A stretch of 64,000 nucleotides of DNA from Palsa-189 sp963803735 (GTDB lineage: Bacteria; Acidobacteriota; Terriglobia; Acidiferrales; UBA7541), in the NCBI GenBank assembly GCA_963803735.1, contig CAWDNV010000001.1, forward strand, positions 1 through 64,000. The letters are read 5' to 3'. The position numbers and the translations under genes are program-made. A model generated the notes under the pieces. That model had not been told where the DNA came from. It worked only from the letters and a program-made list of their open reading frames with translations, and searched no databases. The first letter of the stretch is position 1. Each line of letters begins with the position of its first letter. This document shows, piece by piece, positions 16,974 through 26,337 of the stretch.

Positions 16974-18683
16974 CTAATCACACGCCGTTCCGCGCGATTG
17001 CTCACTCGAGCTGGGAGTTGGACTGGGATTTGAGGAATCGGATTCGAATTTCGTGGGCTGTCGCTCAGCAGCAGAGAAACACTCCTTGAGTCTCGGCCGG
17101 TCGACTTTTCCATTGGCATTCTTAGGAAGCGCTGGATATTGCATCCAGCGGACCGGCAACATATAGCCGGGCACGAGGCTCTCCAGATGTCTGCGTAGTA
17201 AAGCTTGTGTGACGTTCGCCCCGTTCCGCGGCACGTAGGCGCAACAAATCATCCATCCGCCAAAGTTTTCGGCCTGGATGGCTACGATTGCGCACTCTTG
17301 CAGTGCCTCGCAGGAATTCAGCGCCGTCTCTATTTCACCCAACTCGATGCGATAACCGCGAGATTTGATTTGAGTATCGGCGCGCCCGACGAAATAAACG
17401 CAGCCGGATTCGTCTTGCCAGGCCAAATCGCCCGTACGATACAGCCGCTTGTTTTTGTCCGGGCTTCCTGAACCCTCAAGCGCGCTCGAACTGCGCGGAT
17501 CCGTCAGGAAGGCGGCGACTGTTTTCTCTGGGTCGCGCCAATAGCCAGGGCTCAAGCCTGCGCCTCCGATGAAGAGATTTCCGGTCTCGCCCGGCGGCAC
17601 CGGTTCCAAATCGTCGTTCAAAACAAGCAGTTCTTCGCCTTCGCAGGCGCGGCCGATGGGAATCTGTTCCTGCGGGTTTTGTGGGCACGCCTGAACGTCG
17701 TAATAGCTACTCGCAATGGTCGCTTCCGTAGGGCCGTAAAGATTTGTAAACCGGACATGGGGAAGATGCTTCATCCAGTAAACCAGCGCGGGGGTGGGCA
17801 AAACTTCTCCACACCACAGAACACGCCGCAACGATGGAAAATCACCCTGACGCAGGGCATTGAATTTCGCAACGTAGTTGAGTACCGAAGGCACGGAGAA
17901 CCATTGCGTTAGCTGGGAATTGCGGATGAATTCCACCAGCTTTGGCGGCAGCAAGGCTACGCTTGGCGGCACCAGGTGGAGCTCGGCGCCGGCCGCAAAC
18001 GTCCCGAAGATATCGAACGTGGAAAGATCGAAATGAAAAGGCGTGTGCCCGGAAAAGCGATCGGCATAGTCGATACCAAAGTGTTCCAGTGCCCAGGTAA
18101 CAAACGCAATCACGTTGGAATGCGTGATTACGACGCCTTTGGGGGCCCCAGTCGAGCCGGACGTGAAAAGAATGTGCGCGGGATCGCTGGAGTCGCATTC
18201 CTGAGGATGCGCACTCGCATGCGCATGTTGCAAATCAGCGCGATAGAACGCCGGTTGGAAACTGCTCGCTTGTGGCTTTTCGGAATCCAGCCACCCGACG
18301 GAAATACGTCCACGAAACCTTTCGTCCGCCAGCAATTCGTCGAGAAGGGGGACCACTGGTCCGGCGGCTAATATCCAGCGCGGCTCGCAGGATTCGAAGA
18401 TGCGGGCGATGCGCGCCGCGGGACTAGCCGAATCGATAGGGACATGCATACAACCGGCCTTTAATGCTCCAATCATGCCCAGAATGGCTTCTGGAGATTT
18501 CGGCATCAAAAGGCAGACCCGGTCGCCCTTCTGGCAGCCTCCCTCACGCAGCAGATGAGCGAGCTGATTGCCTTGCTGGTCCAGTTCCGCGTACGTGAGA
18601 CTCTCGTTTCCGAAGACGATGCAGCGCGCATCAGGACGAGATTCAGCCTTTCGGGTTATCCAATTTTGTAGCAGTTGCTTCAT
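16974..18683 (-). CDS. Stand-alone amino-acid adenylation (NRPS A-domain / DltA-like) protein
   Basis: A 569-residue ANL-superfamily enzyme that would activate an amino acid as its adenylate and load it on a carrier protein. A-domain core motifs are visible: LFTSGSTGAPKG (172-183), FDLSTFDIFG (218-227, with the amino-group-binding Asp219), NLYGPTEAT (314-322), YRTGDLAW and GRADTQIKSRGYRIELGEIE, and the catalytic lysine in NANGKVDR near the end. There is no condensation, carrier or thioesterase domain. The start codon overlaps the stop of the upstream monooxygenase gene (ATGA), so the two are translationally coupled. The only carrier protein in the window is at 38 kb. D-alanyl carrier protein ligase is an alternative reading. 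Confidence 0.88.
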   Translation of the reverse strand: MKQLLQNWITRKAESRPDARCIVFGNESLTYAELDQQGNQLAHLLREGGCQKGDRVCLLMPKSPEAILGMIGALKAGCMHVPIDSASPAARIARIFESCEPRWILAAGPVVPLLDELLADERFRGRISVGWLDSEKPQASSFQPAFYRADLQHAHASAHPQECDSSDPAHILFTSGSTGAPKGVVITHSNVIAFVTWALEHFGIDYADRFSGHTPFHFDLSTFDIFGTFAAGAELHLVPPSVALLPPKLVEFIRNSQLTQWFSVPSVLNYVAKFNALRQGDFPSLRRVLWCGEVLPTPALVYWMKHLPHVRFTNLYGPTEATIASSYYDVQACPQNPQEQIPIGRACEGEELLVLNDDLEPVPPGETGNLFIGGAGLSPGYWRDPEKTVAAFLTDPRSSSALEGSGSPDKNKRLYRTGDLAWQDESGCVYFVGRADTQIKSRGYRIELGEIETALNSCEALQECAIVAIQAENFGGWMICCAYVPRNGANVTQALLRRHLESLVPGYMLPVRWMQYPALPKNANGKVDRPRLKECFSAAERQPTKFESDSSNPSPTPSSSEQSRGTACD

Positions 18684-19699
18684 AAAGCTACCGCGCGCGA
18701 GGCATGATCAAAGGCGGCACGAACGTGATTCAGTTCCTCGCGGGCCGGCGGAATGTCCAAAATGAAAGTGTGATAGCCGCTGCGGATGTAACGAGAGAGT
18801 TCGTCGGCGACCTCCTCATAGTTGCCAACGAGGTAAGGGCAAAACGTCTGGTAATTTTCGAAAGGCCACATCCAGTAGACGCCCTGCAGGTCGCCATTTG
18901 CCTGCGCCATTTCGGACAGCTGCTTGTGCCAGACGGAATCGGATAGGCGCATCGCGAGTTGGTGAGCGAGTTGCCCTTTGCGGTCTCCCGGAAATCGTTC
19001 GATGGCGACGCTCCAGGCTTCTGCGCTCGTCGGCCTTGCGATGATGCCCACGCGAATTCCCGCCTTATCCGAATTCCGTGGCCCGGATTCATACTCCTTG
19101 GCAGGCTTCGGATATTGCACGGGCGTTGCGCCGATGGCCTTCGCGGCGGCGAGGCCGGCTTCCGAGGAGCCGGAGATCAGCAATCCGGGAAATAGTTCCG
19201 GGTCCAGCGGAGGCGTCATGCGGAGCCCCTGTACCGTGTAATACTTGCCCGTGAACGTGACAGGATCGGGACTCGACAAAAGCATCCGGATAATCGTGGT
19301 GTATTCGATCAGTCGGGTGTAGCGCTCGTCGTGCGGCGTATTGTCATTCAAGGCGATTAAGTCGTTTTTGAAACCGCCCGCAACAAGGTTTAGATAGATC
19401 CGCCGCTGATAAAGATGCCCGAACGTCGAGACCATCTTTGCTACCGTGTAGGGATGCATATAAACGGGCTGCACAGCGACTAGAGGACAGAGTTTCTTGG
19501 TGTTCTGAATGATGATCTGCGAAACGAGCCAGGCATCAACCAGGGAGTTATCCGTGTAGACCAAAATCGCCGTACATCCGGCCTCTTCGCTCCAGCGGGC
19601 TACGTCGATGATCTGCTGGACATACGTTTCGCGCGGACGATCCTTGGATTGCGGCGTGGTGGAGAATATTTCGATTTGCACGTCATCGCTCGCGGCCAT
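18680..19699 (-). CDS. LLM-class (luciferase/SsuD-like) flavin monooxygenase
   Basis: A 339-residue TIM-barrel flavin-dependent monooxygenase. It has LLM-family features: a central AVQPVYMHPYTVAKMVSTFG strand-helix and RIYLNLVAGGFKNDL, as in the alkanesulfonate monooxygenase SsuD, and ISGSSEAGLAAAKAIGATPV, which surrounds the flavin phosphate. A strong GAGGAG ribosome site lies 7-8 bases before ATG 19699. SsuD proteins release sulfite from sulfonates, but no sulfonate transporter or FMN reductase is nearby. Instead the stop codon overlaps the start of an amino-acid adenylation gene. Oxidation of an activated amino acid or its product is therefore a plausible role (inference). Confidence 0.85.
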   Translation of the reverse strand: MAASDDVQIEIFSTTPQSKDRPRETYVQQIIDVARWSEEAGCTAILVYTDNSLVDAWLVSQIIIQNTKKLCPLVAVQPVYMHPYTVAKMVSTFGHLYQRRIYLNLVAGGFKNDLIALNDNTPHDERYTRLIEYTTIIRMLLSSPDPVTFTGKYYTVQGLRMTPPLDPELFPGLLISGSSEAGLAAAKAIGATPVQYPKPAKEYESGPRNSDKAGIRVGIIARPTSAEAWSVAIERFPGDRKGQLAHQLAMRLSDSVWHKQLSEMAQANGDLQGVYWMWPFENYQTFCPYLVGNYEEVADELSRYIRSGYHTFILDIPPAREELNHVRAAFDHASRAVAL

Positions 19700-19853
19700 T
19701 CCGTTTCTCCTCTGTCTTCAGATACTTGAACAATCGCGTTAGCCTCGGCAAATGCTCGCAACTACCCAGATCGACAGGTACGGGAACTCCCTGATCTTTT
19801 CAGGTGATCTCGCTATGTTAGACTGCGCGGCCTGCTCTAAGGGACAACCAATC

Positions 19854-21497
19854 ATGAACAAATCTATGCTGCGAAGCTTTTTGGTGTTCGCTGGATTGTC
19901 GGCGGTTCTGGCTCTCCAGACATCTGTTTCGCATGCGCAGTCCGGGCCGACAGTTTGGGTTGTGCCCGCACTCACGCGCGTCGCAGGCGATGAAGCTCCC
20001 GGGAATCGGCGAGAAATCGAGCTATGGGCTGCCCGCGGCGAATATGAATCTTTCCAGGTGGTTGTGCACGCTCCGGCGGGCGGGCTCAAGAACGTAAACG
20101 TTGCGATTTCCGATTTGGAGGGCGAACGCGGCCGCATTACTAAAGCCAGTCTCGCGCTTTATCGTGAGCATTATGTCCACATCACCCGCGGCAGCCCCGA
20201 TCGCGGCGGCACGAACCGGCCGCTCGGCCCCGGTTCGTATCCCGATGCGCTGATTCCATTCGCCGCAAAAGGCGGGACGCTAAGAGCAGCGCCCTTTGAT
20301 GTGGCGCAATCCAGTAATCAGCCGATCTGGATCGATATCTTTGTCGAACACGAAACACGGCCGGGCAAGTACAGCGGAACGGTCACTGTCACTTCGGATC
20401 AGGGGAAAGCCACAGCGTCGCTCATTCTCAATGTGTGGAACTTTGAGCTGCCCCGCAGTCCATCGCTTCTGTCCGCGTTCAATATTGACAACGATACGAA
20501 CAGCAATCCGCGCATTTTCTACGGCGATGAAAAGCAGAATCAGGAACTGCTGCTCCGCCACAAGATCATGCCTGTATCAGTCGATCCCCGGTACGAGGCG
20601 CAGTTCATGGAGCAACATGGTCTGAAGATTGCGCGTCTCGAATACTTTCAGCATGCCACCTACGGCAATTGCAAACAGCCGCCCCCGCCTTCGGTAACTG
20701 ATCTTTTGTCGCTCAAGGCCAAGCATCAGCCCGACCTGACTCTTTACCTGCATCTCGGCGACGAAGTTTCCGACTGTCCGAATATCTTCCCAATCCTGAA
20801 GCAGTGGGCGCGAAACGCCCGGCAGGCTGGTTTGATTACGCTTTTGACAGCGATCCCGCTGCCCCAACTTCTTGACGACAGCTCAGGCACCGGCCATTCT
20901 GTTGCGGATATTTGGGTTCTGCTTCCAAGGCAGATTGTTTCGAATGCCGCTGATGTTGCCGCCGCACTGAAAAAAGGCGACCGCGTTTGGTCCTATACGG
21001 CTATTGTTCAGGATAATTTCTCGCCCAAATGGGAGATCGATTTTCGGCCGATCAATTACCGCATTTACGGTTTCCTGAACCAGAGCGCTGGCGCGACTGG
21101 TTTACTGTACTGGTCTGTGAACTCGTGGGCCGTCGGTCCCACAAAGGATCCGTGGAACAACCTCACTTATATCGAAAACGGCAAGCCTGAACCTCCGGGA
21201 GAAGGCTGGCTCGTTTATCCTGGTGCCGAAGTGGGCAGCGAAGCCTTTGTCCCTTCAATCAGGCTGAAATGGATTCGTAAGAGCGTGGAAGATTTTGAAT
21301 ACGTCGAAATCCTGAAAAAGCTTCATCGAGGCGATTGGGCGCTCGCTCTGGTCAAAACTGTGGCTGGGGACTGGGCTCACTGGTCGCAAGATCCCGAGGC
21401 TGTCGAATCAGTTCGCCATCAGTTGGGAGTGGAGATCGATCGGATCTCCTCAGGCTCAAAAGCTCCTACCGGCGCGGCTTCGGAGAAGCAGCGTTAG
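19854..21497 (+). CDS. Secreted DUF4091 / GH123-like protein
   Basis: A 547-residue exported protein. ATG 19854 was chosen because it begins directly with a signal peptide (MNKSMLRSFLVFAGLSAVLA, likely cleaved after HAQ). An N-terminal beta-sandwich with ELWAARGEYESFQVVVHAP is followed by a barrel-like domain and a C-terminal RLKWIRKSVEDFEYVEIL segment. This layout is seen in DUF4091 and GH123-like (beta-N-acetylgalactosaminidase) proteins. The active-site Asp-Glu pair of GH123 was not located with confidence. It is transcribed divergently from the monooxygenase gene, and a role in processing or degrading the exopolysaccharide is inferred from context. Confidence 0.7.
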   Translation: MNKSMLRSFLVFAGLSAVLALQTSVSHAQSGPTVWVVPALTRVAGDEAPGNRREIELWAARGEYESFQVVVHAPAGGLKNVNVAISDLEGERGRITKASLALYREHYVHITRGSPDRGGTNRPLGPGSYPDALIPFAAKGGTLRAAPFDVAQSSNQPIWIDIFVEHETRPGKYSGTVTVTSDQGKATASLILNVWNFELPRSPSLLSAFNIDNDTNSNPRIFYGDEKQNQELLLRHKIMPVSVDPRYEAQFMEQHGLKIARLEYFQHATYGNCKQPPPPSVTDLLSLKAKHQPDLTLYLHLGDEVSDCPNIFPILKQWARNARQAGLITLLTAIPLPQLLDDSSGTGHSVADIWVLLPRQIVSNAADVAAALKKGDRVWSYTAIVQDNFSPKWEIDFRPINYRIYGFLNQSAGATGLLYWSVNSWAVGPTKDPWNNLTYIENGKPEPPGEGWLVYPGAEVGSEAFVPSIRLKWIRKSVEDFEYVEILKKLHRGDWALALVKTVAGDWAHWSQDPEAVESVRHQLGVEIDRISSGSKAPTGAASEKQR

Positions 21498-21548
21498 CAT
21501 TCATGCGCCCTCAAACGCTCAGCATGCAACTGTATCCTTGCCGCTGAC

Positions 21549-22589
21549 ATGCGTTCGGGATTGATGGCCATGAGCGAGGCGGATCCCGCCGCAGTCAAGA
21601 AATACTTGCTCACTCGCGAAATTCTGCCCGAGATCGTCGATTGGAAATATTTCGATCCGTCTTTCAATCGTAACCAAGAACGGGGCGTGGTGTTGGTGAG
21701 AGACAATCAAGTCGCGGGCTTTCTGGGCCTGATTCCGTTTCGTCTCGAGAAAGACCAAGTTCGTGCCGATTGCGCCTGGTCTTGCGACTGGTCCGTCGCC
21801 CCTGGGCAGGGCGGGATGGGACTTATGCTGGTGAAGCGAGCGCGCGAACTCTACGACGGCATCTTCAACTTAGGCGGCAATGAGAATACGCGGCGCCTCT
21901 TTCCTCGTCTGGCCGATTGCACAGTTCCAAACGCGGGCGTCAGGTTCGTCTTGCCGCTGCGGCTGGGCAGCATATTTGCGCGCTTACCGAAGGGAAGGCT
22001 TCGAGACCTGCTGAACCAGCAGCAAACTCTGCAGCAGATCCCGCTGCGTTGGGTTCGCGCTCTGAACAGAACTGCAATTACGATCGATTCAGGCTTTTCA
22101 CCTCACGTGAGTTCGCTCATCGACGCGGCTCGTCAGGGGGATTGGCGCGCCTTATATGATTCCGAATTTCTTCAGTGGCAGTTTGGGCGATGTCCCGCCA
22201 TCACGTGCTGGAGTTGCTGGATATCATCGGAGTCGCCGCTGCGAACGGCAGCGCTAATTTGGAGATCGCGATCTTCGACACAATTCTGGCGCTTTGTTAT
22301 CTGTGGCGAGACGCATGATGTGGAGAAGATGAAGAGGCTTGTCGGCGCGATCGTCTCGTTCGTCTACAGCCAGGGATGTGTCGCGCTATTTGCAATCGCC
22401 TCGCACAAAGAAAGTGATTCCGTCACATTGCTTCGAAGGCAGGGATTTCTTCGATACGCCAATCTTCCTTTCTACGCCATGCGAGGACGTTGCGCCGAAT
22501 TGCCGACAGATGAGTTTTCTGCGCTAAGTTTTCTCGACGCCGACCTTGCGTATCGTTTCGAGCACGATGACGCTTCGTCGGAATCCTAG
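21549..22589 (+). CDS. GNAT-fold acetyltransferase-like protein
   Basis: A 346-residue protein with a GNAT-like N-terminal half: GVVLVRDNQVAGFLGLIPF, then CAWSCDWSVAPGQGGMGLMLVKRARE, which matches the acetyl-CoA pyrophosphate-binding region (Q/RxxGxG/A). A second, weaker GNAT-like half contains DSEFLQWQF and VGAIVSFVYSQGCVALFAIAS. Such double-GNAT proteins occur in polysaccharide clusters and may acetylate sugars or amino sugars. It follows the GH123-like gene by about 50 bases and is probably co-transcribed with it. It converges with the epimerase gene. The substrate is unknown. Confidence 0.65.
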   Translation: MRSGLMAMSEADPAAVKKYLLTREILPEIVDWKYFDPSFNRNQERGVVLVRDNQVAGFLGLIPFRLEKDQVRADCAWSCDWSVAPGQGGMGLMLVKRARELYDGIFNLGGNENTRRLFPRLADCTVPNAGVRFVLPLRLGSIFARLPKGRLRDLLNQQQTLQQIPLRWVRALNRTAITIDSGFSPHVSSLIDAARQGDWRALYDSEFLQWQFGRCPAITCWSCWISSESPLRTAALIWRSRSSTQFWRFVICGETHDVEKMKRLVGAIVSFVYSQGCVALFAIASHKESDSVTLLRRQGFLRYANLPFYAMRGRCAELPTDEFSALSFLDADLAYRFEHDDASSES

Positions 22590-22610
22590 GACTTCGCCTC
22601 GCTCACACTT

Positions 22611-24173
22611 CTACCGCCGGACGGTCGCGGTTGTCGGCGCCCAGATCGTCGACGCCTGCCGTGCAGGAGCAGGTATGTTGGCCAGGGCTGCCATTAAGTG
22701 CCTGTCCAGTTCGTCTTTGCACAAGGGTGTGCCGCAGAGCTTCAGGAATTGCAGGTTGGAATATCGAGCGTCCCGGTAATCGGTGATGAATCTGCTTTCA
22801 AAGGCACGCTTGATTTCGCGGATGCCGTCCTCGAGAGTCCATTGGCATTCGAAACCAATCTGATTGTGAATCTTTTCGAAAGAAACCCGATAATTTCTGC
22901 GATCTGAATTTTCAACGTACTCCACACGCGTAGCAGGGAACTCCCCTAACACCTTCTCAGCGAGGTGTCCCAGCGTGAAATTCATACGTGAGTCGCCGAG
23001 ATTGTAGGTCTCGCCGCTGACCACATCGATCGGGGCCGAGAGCACCTGGCAAATGCCATTGGCGACGTCCTGTACGTGAATGAATGGACGCCATTGCGTT
23101 CCGTTGAAAATGGTGATCATGCCTTCCGCATGGGCTTTCGCCGTAAGAAGGTTCACGATCAAATCAAATCTGGTGCGGTAAGAAAGACCAAAAACCGTAG
23201 CCAGCCGCAGGATGACAGGGTGGAAATCCGGAGAGCGTGCTTCAAGGAGTGCTTCTTCGGAATCCACTTTCGTCTCTGCGTATAGCGAGATCGGTAACAC
23301 ATTCGAATACTCATCCATGAGCAAGTCGGTGGCGCCGTAGACGCTGCAACTCGAGGAAAAAACAAGGCGGCAGTTGCCGTTCCCCTTGGCCACCTCGATG
23401 AGCATTCGAGTCGCAGCATAGTTGATTTCGCGGGACGTCTGGCGGTCCACTTCGCAGGCGGGATCACCCACAATTGCCGCCAGGTGAACAATTGAATCCG
23501 TATCTTTGACTGCAGCGACCAAATCCTGCAGTTTTCGGCAGTCGCCCACACGCACTTCGAGGTTGGGGTGCCCGATAACATCATGCAGCGAATAATCGCC
23601 ATAAATCAGGCTGTCCATTACGCGGACTTTCCGGCCCTCTGCGAGTAGTTTTCGTACGAGGCAGGAGCCAATATAGCCCGCGCCGCCTACAATCAACACA
23701 GTTCCATCGTGTTTTGGACGTCTCACTATATCGCTCGCTTTTCTTACAGATTTTCGCTGCAATATGCCTTTGACCATCCGGGGTAGCGACAACGAAAGAA
23801 TCACCAGACCGCAGAAGAGTGGGATGTAACCCTGCGGCATTTGCTGCCGTCGGTTCAGGGCAAAACTAACGATCGAGAAAAGTAAGAGGCTAATTGCAAT
23901 TCCGCGGAAGAGCGTTGTGCCTTTCGGAACCCCGTCAGTCGAGTTGGTATACAGTCCGCTTAGCAGAAAAACTGCAGGAAACAGAAGCGAGAGCAGGAGG
24001 AACACCGAAATATAATAGTGAACGGCGTCCTCCGGCCGAAGTAGCATTCGCGTCGAGATCAGACCAGGATGCAAAACGCTGATGGCCAGAGCGGCGATCA
24101 TGCACAGATGAATGCGTGTAAGGTCTGAAAGCACACGCATAGCGATGTGGGAGAGCTTGAAATCAGCTTGCAT
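22611..24173 (-). CDS. Membrane-anchored NAD-dependent epimerase/dehydratase (4-TM fusion)
   Basis: A 520-residue fusion. Residues 1-135 hold four hydrophobic helices (about 24-42, 52-75, 90-106, 117-133). After a basic linker, residues 158-480 form an extended SDR: NAD site GGAGYIGS (163-170), SSSCSVYG (273-280) and the catalytic YAETK (Tyr298, Lys302). Ordinary GalE-type epimerases are soluble. The membrane part resembles the four-helix anchor of WbaP-type transferases or of CapD/FlaA1 dehydratases, yet here it is joined to a GalE-like rather than a CapD-like domain. Its probable job is making a nucleotide or lipid-linked sugar at the membrane for the exopolysaccharide. The phosphoglycosyl transferase gene lies just upstream. 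Confidence 0.85.
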   Translation of the reverse strand: MQADFKLSHIAMRVLSDLTRIHLCMIAALAISVLHPGLISTRMLLRPEDAVHYYISVFLLLSLLFPAVFLLSGLYTNSTDGVPKGTTLFRGIAISLLLFSIVSFALNRRQQMPQGYIPLFCGLVILSLSLPRMVKGILQRKSVRKASDIVRRPKHDGTVLIVGGAGYIGSCLVRKLLAEGRKVRVMDSLIYGDYSLHDVIGHPNLEVRVGDCRKLQDLVAAVKDTDSIVHLAAIVGDPACEVDRQTSREINYAATRMLIEVAKGNGNCRLVFSSSCSVYGATDLLMDEYSNVLPISLYAETKVDSEEALLEARSPDFHPVILRLATVFGLSYRTRFDLIVNLLTAKAHAEGMITIFNGTQWRPFIHVQDVANGICQVLSAPIDVVSGETYNLGDSRMNFTLGHLAEKVLGEFPATRVEYVENSDRRNYRVSFEKIHNQIGFECQWTLEDGIREIKRAFESRFITDYRDARYSNLQFLKLCGTPLCKDELDRHLMAALANIPAPARQASTIWAPTTATVRR

Positions 24174-24267
24174 TCGTAAATAACCTTCTTCTTCCGTTAT
24201 CCGGAAAACGTGCCCTCACGTGCAGATCGATCGAAGATGACGGAGGCAAACGCCTTTGAGCGAGATT

Positions 24268-24951
24268 TTAAATCGAAGCTGGAGAAGTCATCCGATAGCG
24301 TTTTACTCTTCCATAGGGCTTGAGCTCTTTCGGGACCCAGTCCTCGTTAATTAGCTTAACCGCGGTGTGGAAGAGAATTCTTAAATCCACAAAGAATGAA
24401 TGGTCCCTTACGTAGAGAAGCTGAAGGGCGAGCTTCGTCGGACGGATCAGCTCCTCATAGGTTCTCTCGGGGTCGCGACTTCCTTCGAGCACAGCCGCTT
24501 CGTTTGAGTTCCAAATCGATGCCCAATCCGTGATTCCGGGGCGAACCGTAAGAATGGCCTTTTCTTCAGGAGAATAGAGGTTCACATATTTTTGGACTTC
24601 CGGTCGCGGACCTACCAGACTCATGTCGCCCAACAACACGTTAAAGAACTGTGGCAGCTCGTCGAGCTTATATCGTCTGAGGAATTTGCCAAAGCGAGTG
24701 ATGCGTGGATCGTCGGCCGCTGTTGCGGAACCGCCAAGCGCTTCGGCATCCACTACCATGGTCCTGAATTTCAGCATGGGAAAAAGCTTTCCGTTCAAGC
24801 CTACTCGAGTCCCGCGGTAGTACACCGGTCCGCATGAGGATAATTTGACCATCACGGCGGCCAATGCCAATAATGGCGCGACGATAACAAGCGCAATCGT
24901 CGCAACGATTACGTCAAAGCTCCTCTTAATCCAGTTTCCTTGAGATTCCAT
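24268..24951 (-). CDS. Monotopic phosphoglycosyl transferase (PglC/WbaP-type catalytic domain)
   Basis: A 227-residue bacterial sugar transferase. It has one re-entrant or single membrane helix (residues 10-33, KRSFDVIVATIALVI). The catalytic domain follows, with GPVYYRGTRVG (41-51), KFRTM (61-65), the Asp97-Glu98 catalytic pair in LDELPQFFNVL, and LVGPRPE. It transfers a sugar phosphate from a UDP-sugar to undecaprenyl phosphate on the inner face of the membrane, starting repeat-unit synthesis. It lacks the four-helix N-terminal anchor of full-length WbaP; a comparable anchor is fused to the epimerase encoded immediately downstream. It sits 14 bases after the GT4 gene stop. Confidence 0.9.
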   Translation of the reverse strand: MESQGNWIKRSFDVIVATIALVIVAPLLALAAVMVKLSSCGPVYYRGTRVGLNGKLFPMLKFRTMVVDAEALGGSATAADDPRITRFGKFLRRYKLDELPQFFNVLLGDMSLVGPRPEVQKYVNLYSPEEKAILTVRPGITDWASIWNSNEAAVLEGSRDPERTYEELIRPTKLALQLLYVRDHSFFVDLRILFHTAVKLINEDWVPKELKPYGRVKRYRMTSPASI

Positions 24952-24965
24952 CCAGTTCCTCGGGA

Positions 24966-26216
24966 TCAGGATCTACCCTGCGATCGCAACTGAGCCGGGA
25001 ATGCAGAGCCCGGAACGCCGCGGAGCTTTTGCTGTGCCCCGGTTGGTGCCTGACTCGGAGCGCGCGGCCCAACAGAAACGGCTCGCAAAAGATCGCGATA
25101 GACGGCCATGAATTGGGAAATGACCAATTCCTGCGAGAATTCCTGGACTGCTATCTGCCGGTTGTTAGCGCCCATGCTAATTCTTGCTTCCGGATTCTCG
25201 ATCAGAAAACGCAAAGCACTGGCCAAAGATGAGGTATCCCTGGAGGGCACGATTATGCCGTTCACGCCCGGCCGAACGAGTTCCCGGCAGCCTGGCGCGT
25301 CAGTCGTTACAATCGGCCGCCCAGCCGCCGCCGCTTCGATCAAAATGCGAGGAATCCCTTCTCGATACGAGGGCAGGCACACAATATGCGACCTTGCGAG
25401 CACGCCCGGCATGTCCTTCGAATCCTGCAATCCCCACCATTCGATCTCTCCGGATTCTTGCCAAACATCCAATTGTTCGTAGGGGATCGCGGCCGGATTA
25501 TCGAGATCGGGTGCTCCGGCTAAGGCGAATCGGGCTTGTACGCCTTGGCTTTTCAAGACTCGCGCGGCTTCGACGAATTGCGCTATGCCTTTGTCCCAAA
25601 GCATGCGCGAAGCCAGAATCACGATGGGCACTCCCTCCGGCTCGGGCGAAGGACGATAGACTGAAAGATCTACCCCAGAGCCCTTGATCACAGCAGCTTG
25701 TTCTCCGGTGAGAATTCCCGTGCGAATGAATACCGCCCGATCGTCCGGATTCTGAAAGACGACCCGAAGATTGGGGTGACGGAATGCGCGCCGGCACCCC
25801 ATCTCTACCCATTTACGCACGGAGCTCGTTTTTTCCGATCTTTCGGTGAAGAGAAATCCCAGACCAGTAAGCGTATTCACCACCGCCGGAACACCCGCCA
25901 ACTTTGCGGCTAGGCTTCCGTACAATACGGGCTTGAGCCGCAAGTGGTGAACGAGACTCGGACGCAGGCTCCGATACAGGCGCAGCAAGGCCAGGACCGT
26001 TGCCGGCTCTTTCCACATGCTGGTGCCCTTGCGCGTCATGGGAATGGGATGAAATGTAAACGCTTTATTCACGGGATCAGCGTTGGCGCGGCCGCGCGGG
26101 GCGGCCACGTGAATTTCCAAGCCAAGATCGCGTGCGGCCTGCACCAATTGCATACGATCTCGCTGAAACGATTCGAAGCTATTGTCCACGAATATAATTC
26201 GCGGCTGGGGTTTCAT
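24966..26216 (-). CDS. GT4-family glycosyltransferase
   Basis: A 416-residue GT-B glycosyltransferase. The N-terminal half has RIIFVDNSFESFQRDRMQLV and SLVHHLRLKPVLYGSLAAKLAGVPAV. The C-terminal donor half has ILASRMLWDKGIAQFVEAA and CLPSYREGIPRILIEAAAAG, the GT4 EX7E-type donor site. That pattern resembles PglA/WbpH-like transferases adding the second sugar on a lipid-linked intermediate. It is encoded immediately upstream of the initiating phosphoglycosyl transferase, which supports such a role (inference). Sugar specificity cannot be read. Confidence 0.85.
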   Translation of the reverse strand: MKPQPRIIFVDNSFESFQRDRMQLVQAARDLGLEIHVAAPRGRANADPVNKAFTFHPIPMTRKGTSMWKEPATVLALLRLYRSLRPSLVHHLRLKPVLYGSLAAKLAGVPAVVNTLTGLGFLFTERSEKTSSVRKWVEMGCRRAFRHPNLRVVFQNPDDRAVFIRTGILTGEQAAVIKGSGVDLSVYRPSPEPEGVPIVILASRMLWDKGIAQFVEAARVLKSQGVQARFALAGAPDLDNPAAIPYEQLDVWQESGEIEWWGLQDSKDMPGVLARSHIVCLPSYREGIPRILIEAAAAGRPIVTTDAPGCRELVRPGVNGIIVPSRDTSSLASALRFLIENPEARISMGANNRQIAVQEFSQELVISQFMAVYRDLLRAVSVGPRAPSQAPTGAQQKLRGVPGSAFPAQLRSQGRS

Positions 26217-26337
26217 GCTTGCGGCCTCCGCACCGTCAAGGGCAAAGTTGAGTGATCTATTGAAGAAGGTGAATTCACTTGTTTATTTCGAGCGGGAGCA
26301 GTTGCTATACGCTTCGCAGGTATCGACGTTACCTCGT

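Noticed and set aside
18680..19699. Alkanesulfonate monooxygenase SsuD proper
   Set aside because: No ssuE, transporter or sulfur-regulation genes nearby; gene coupling points to the adenylation protein, so only the family level is claimed.
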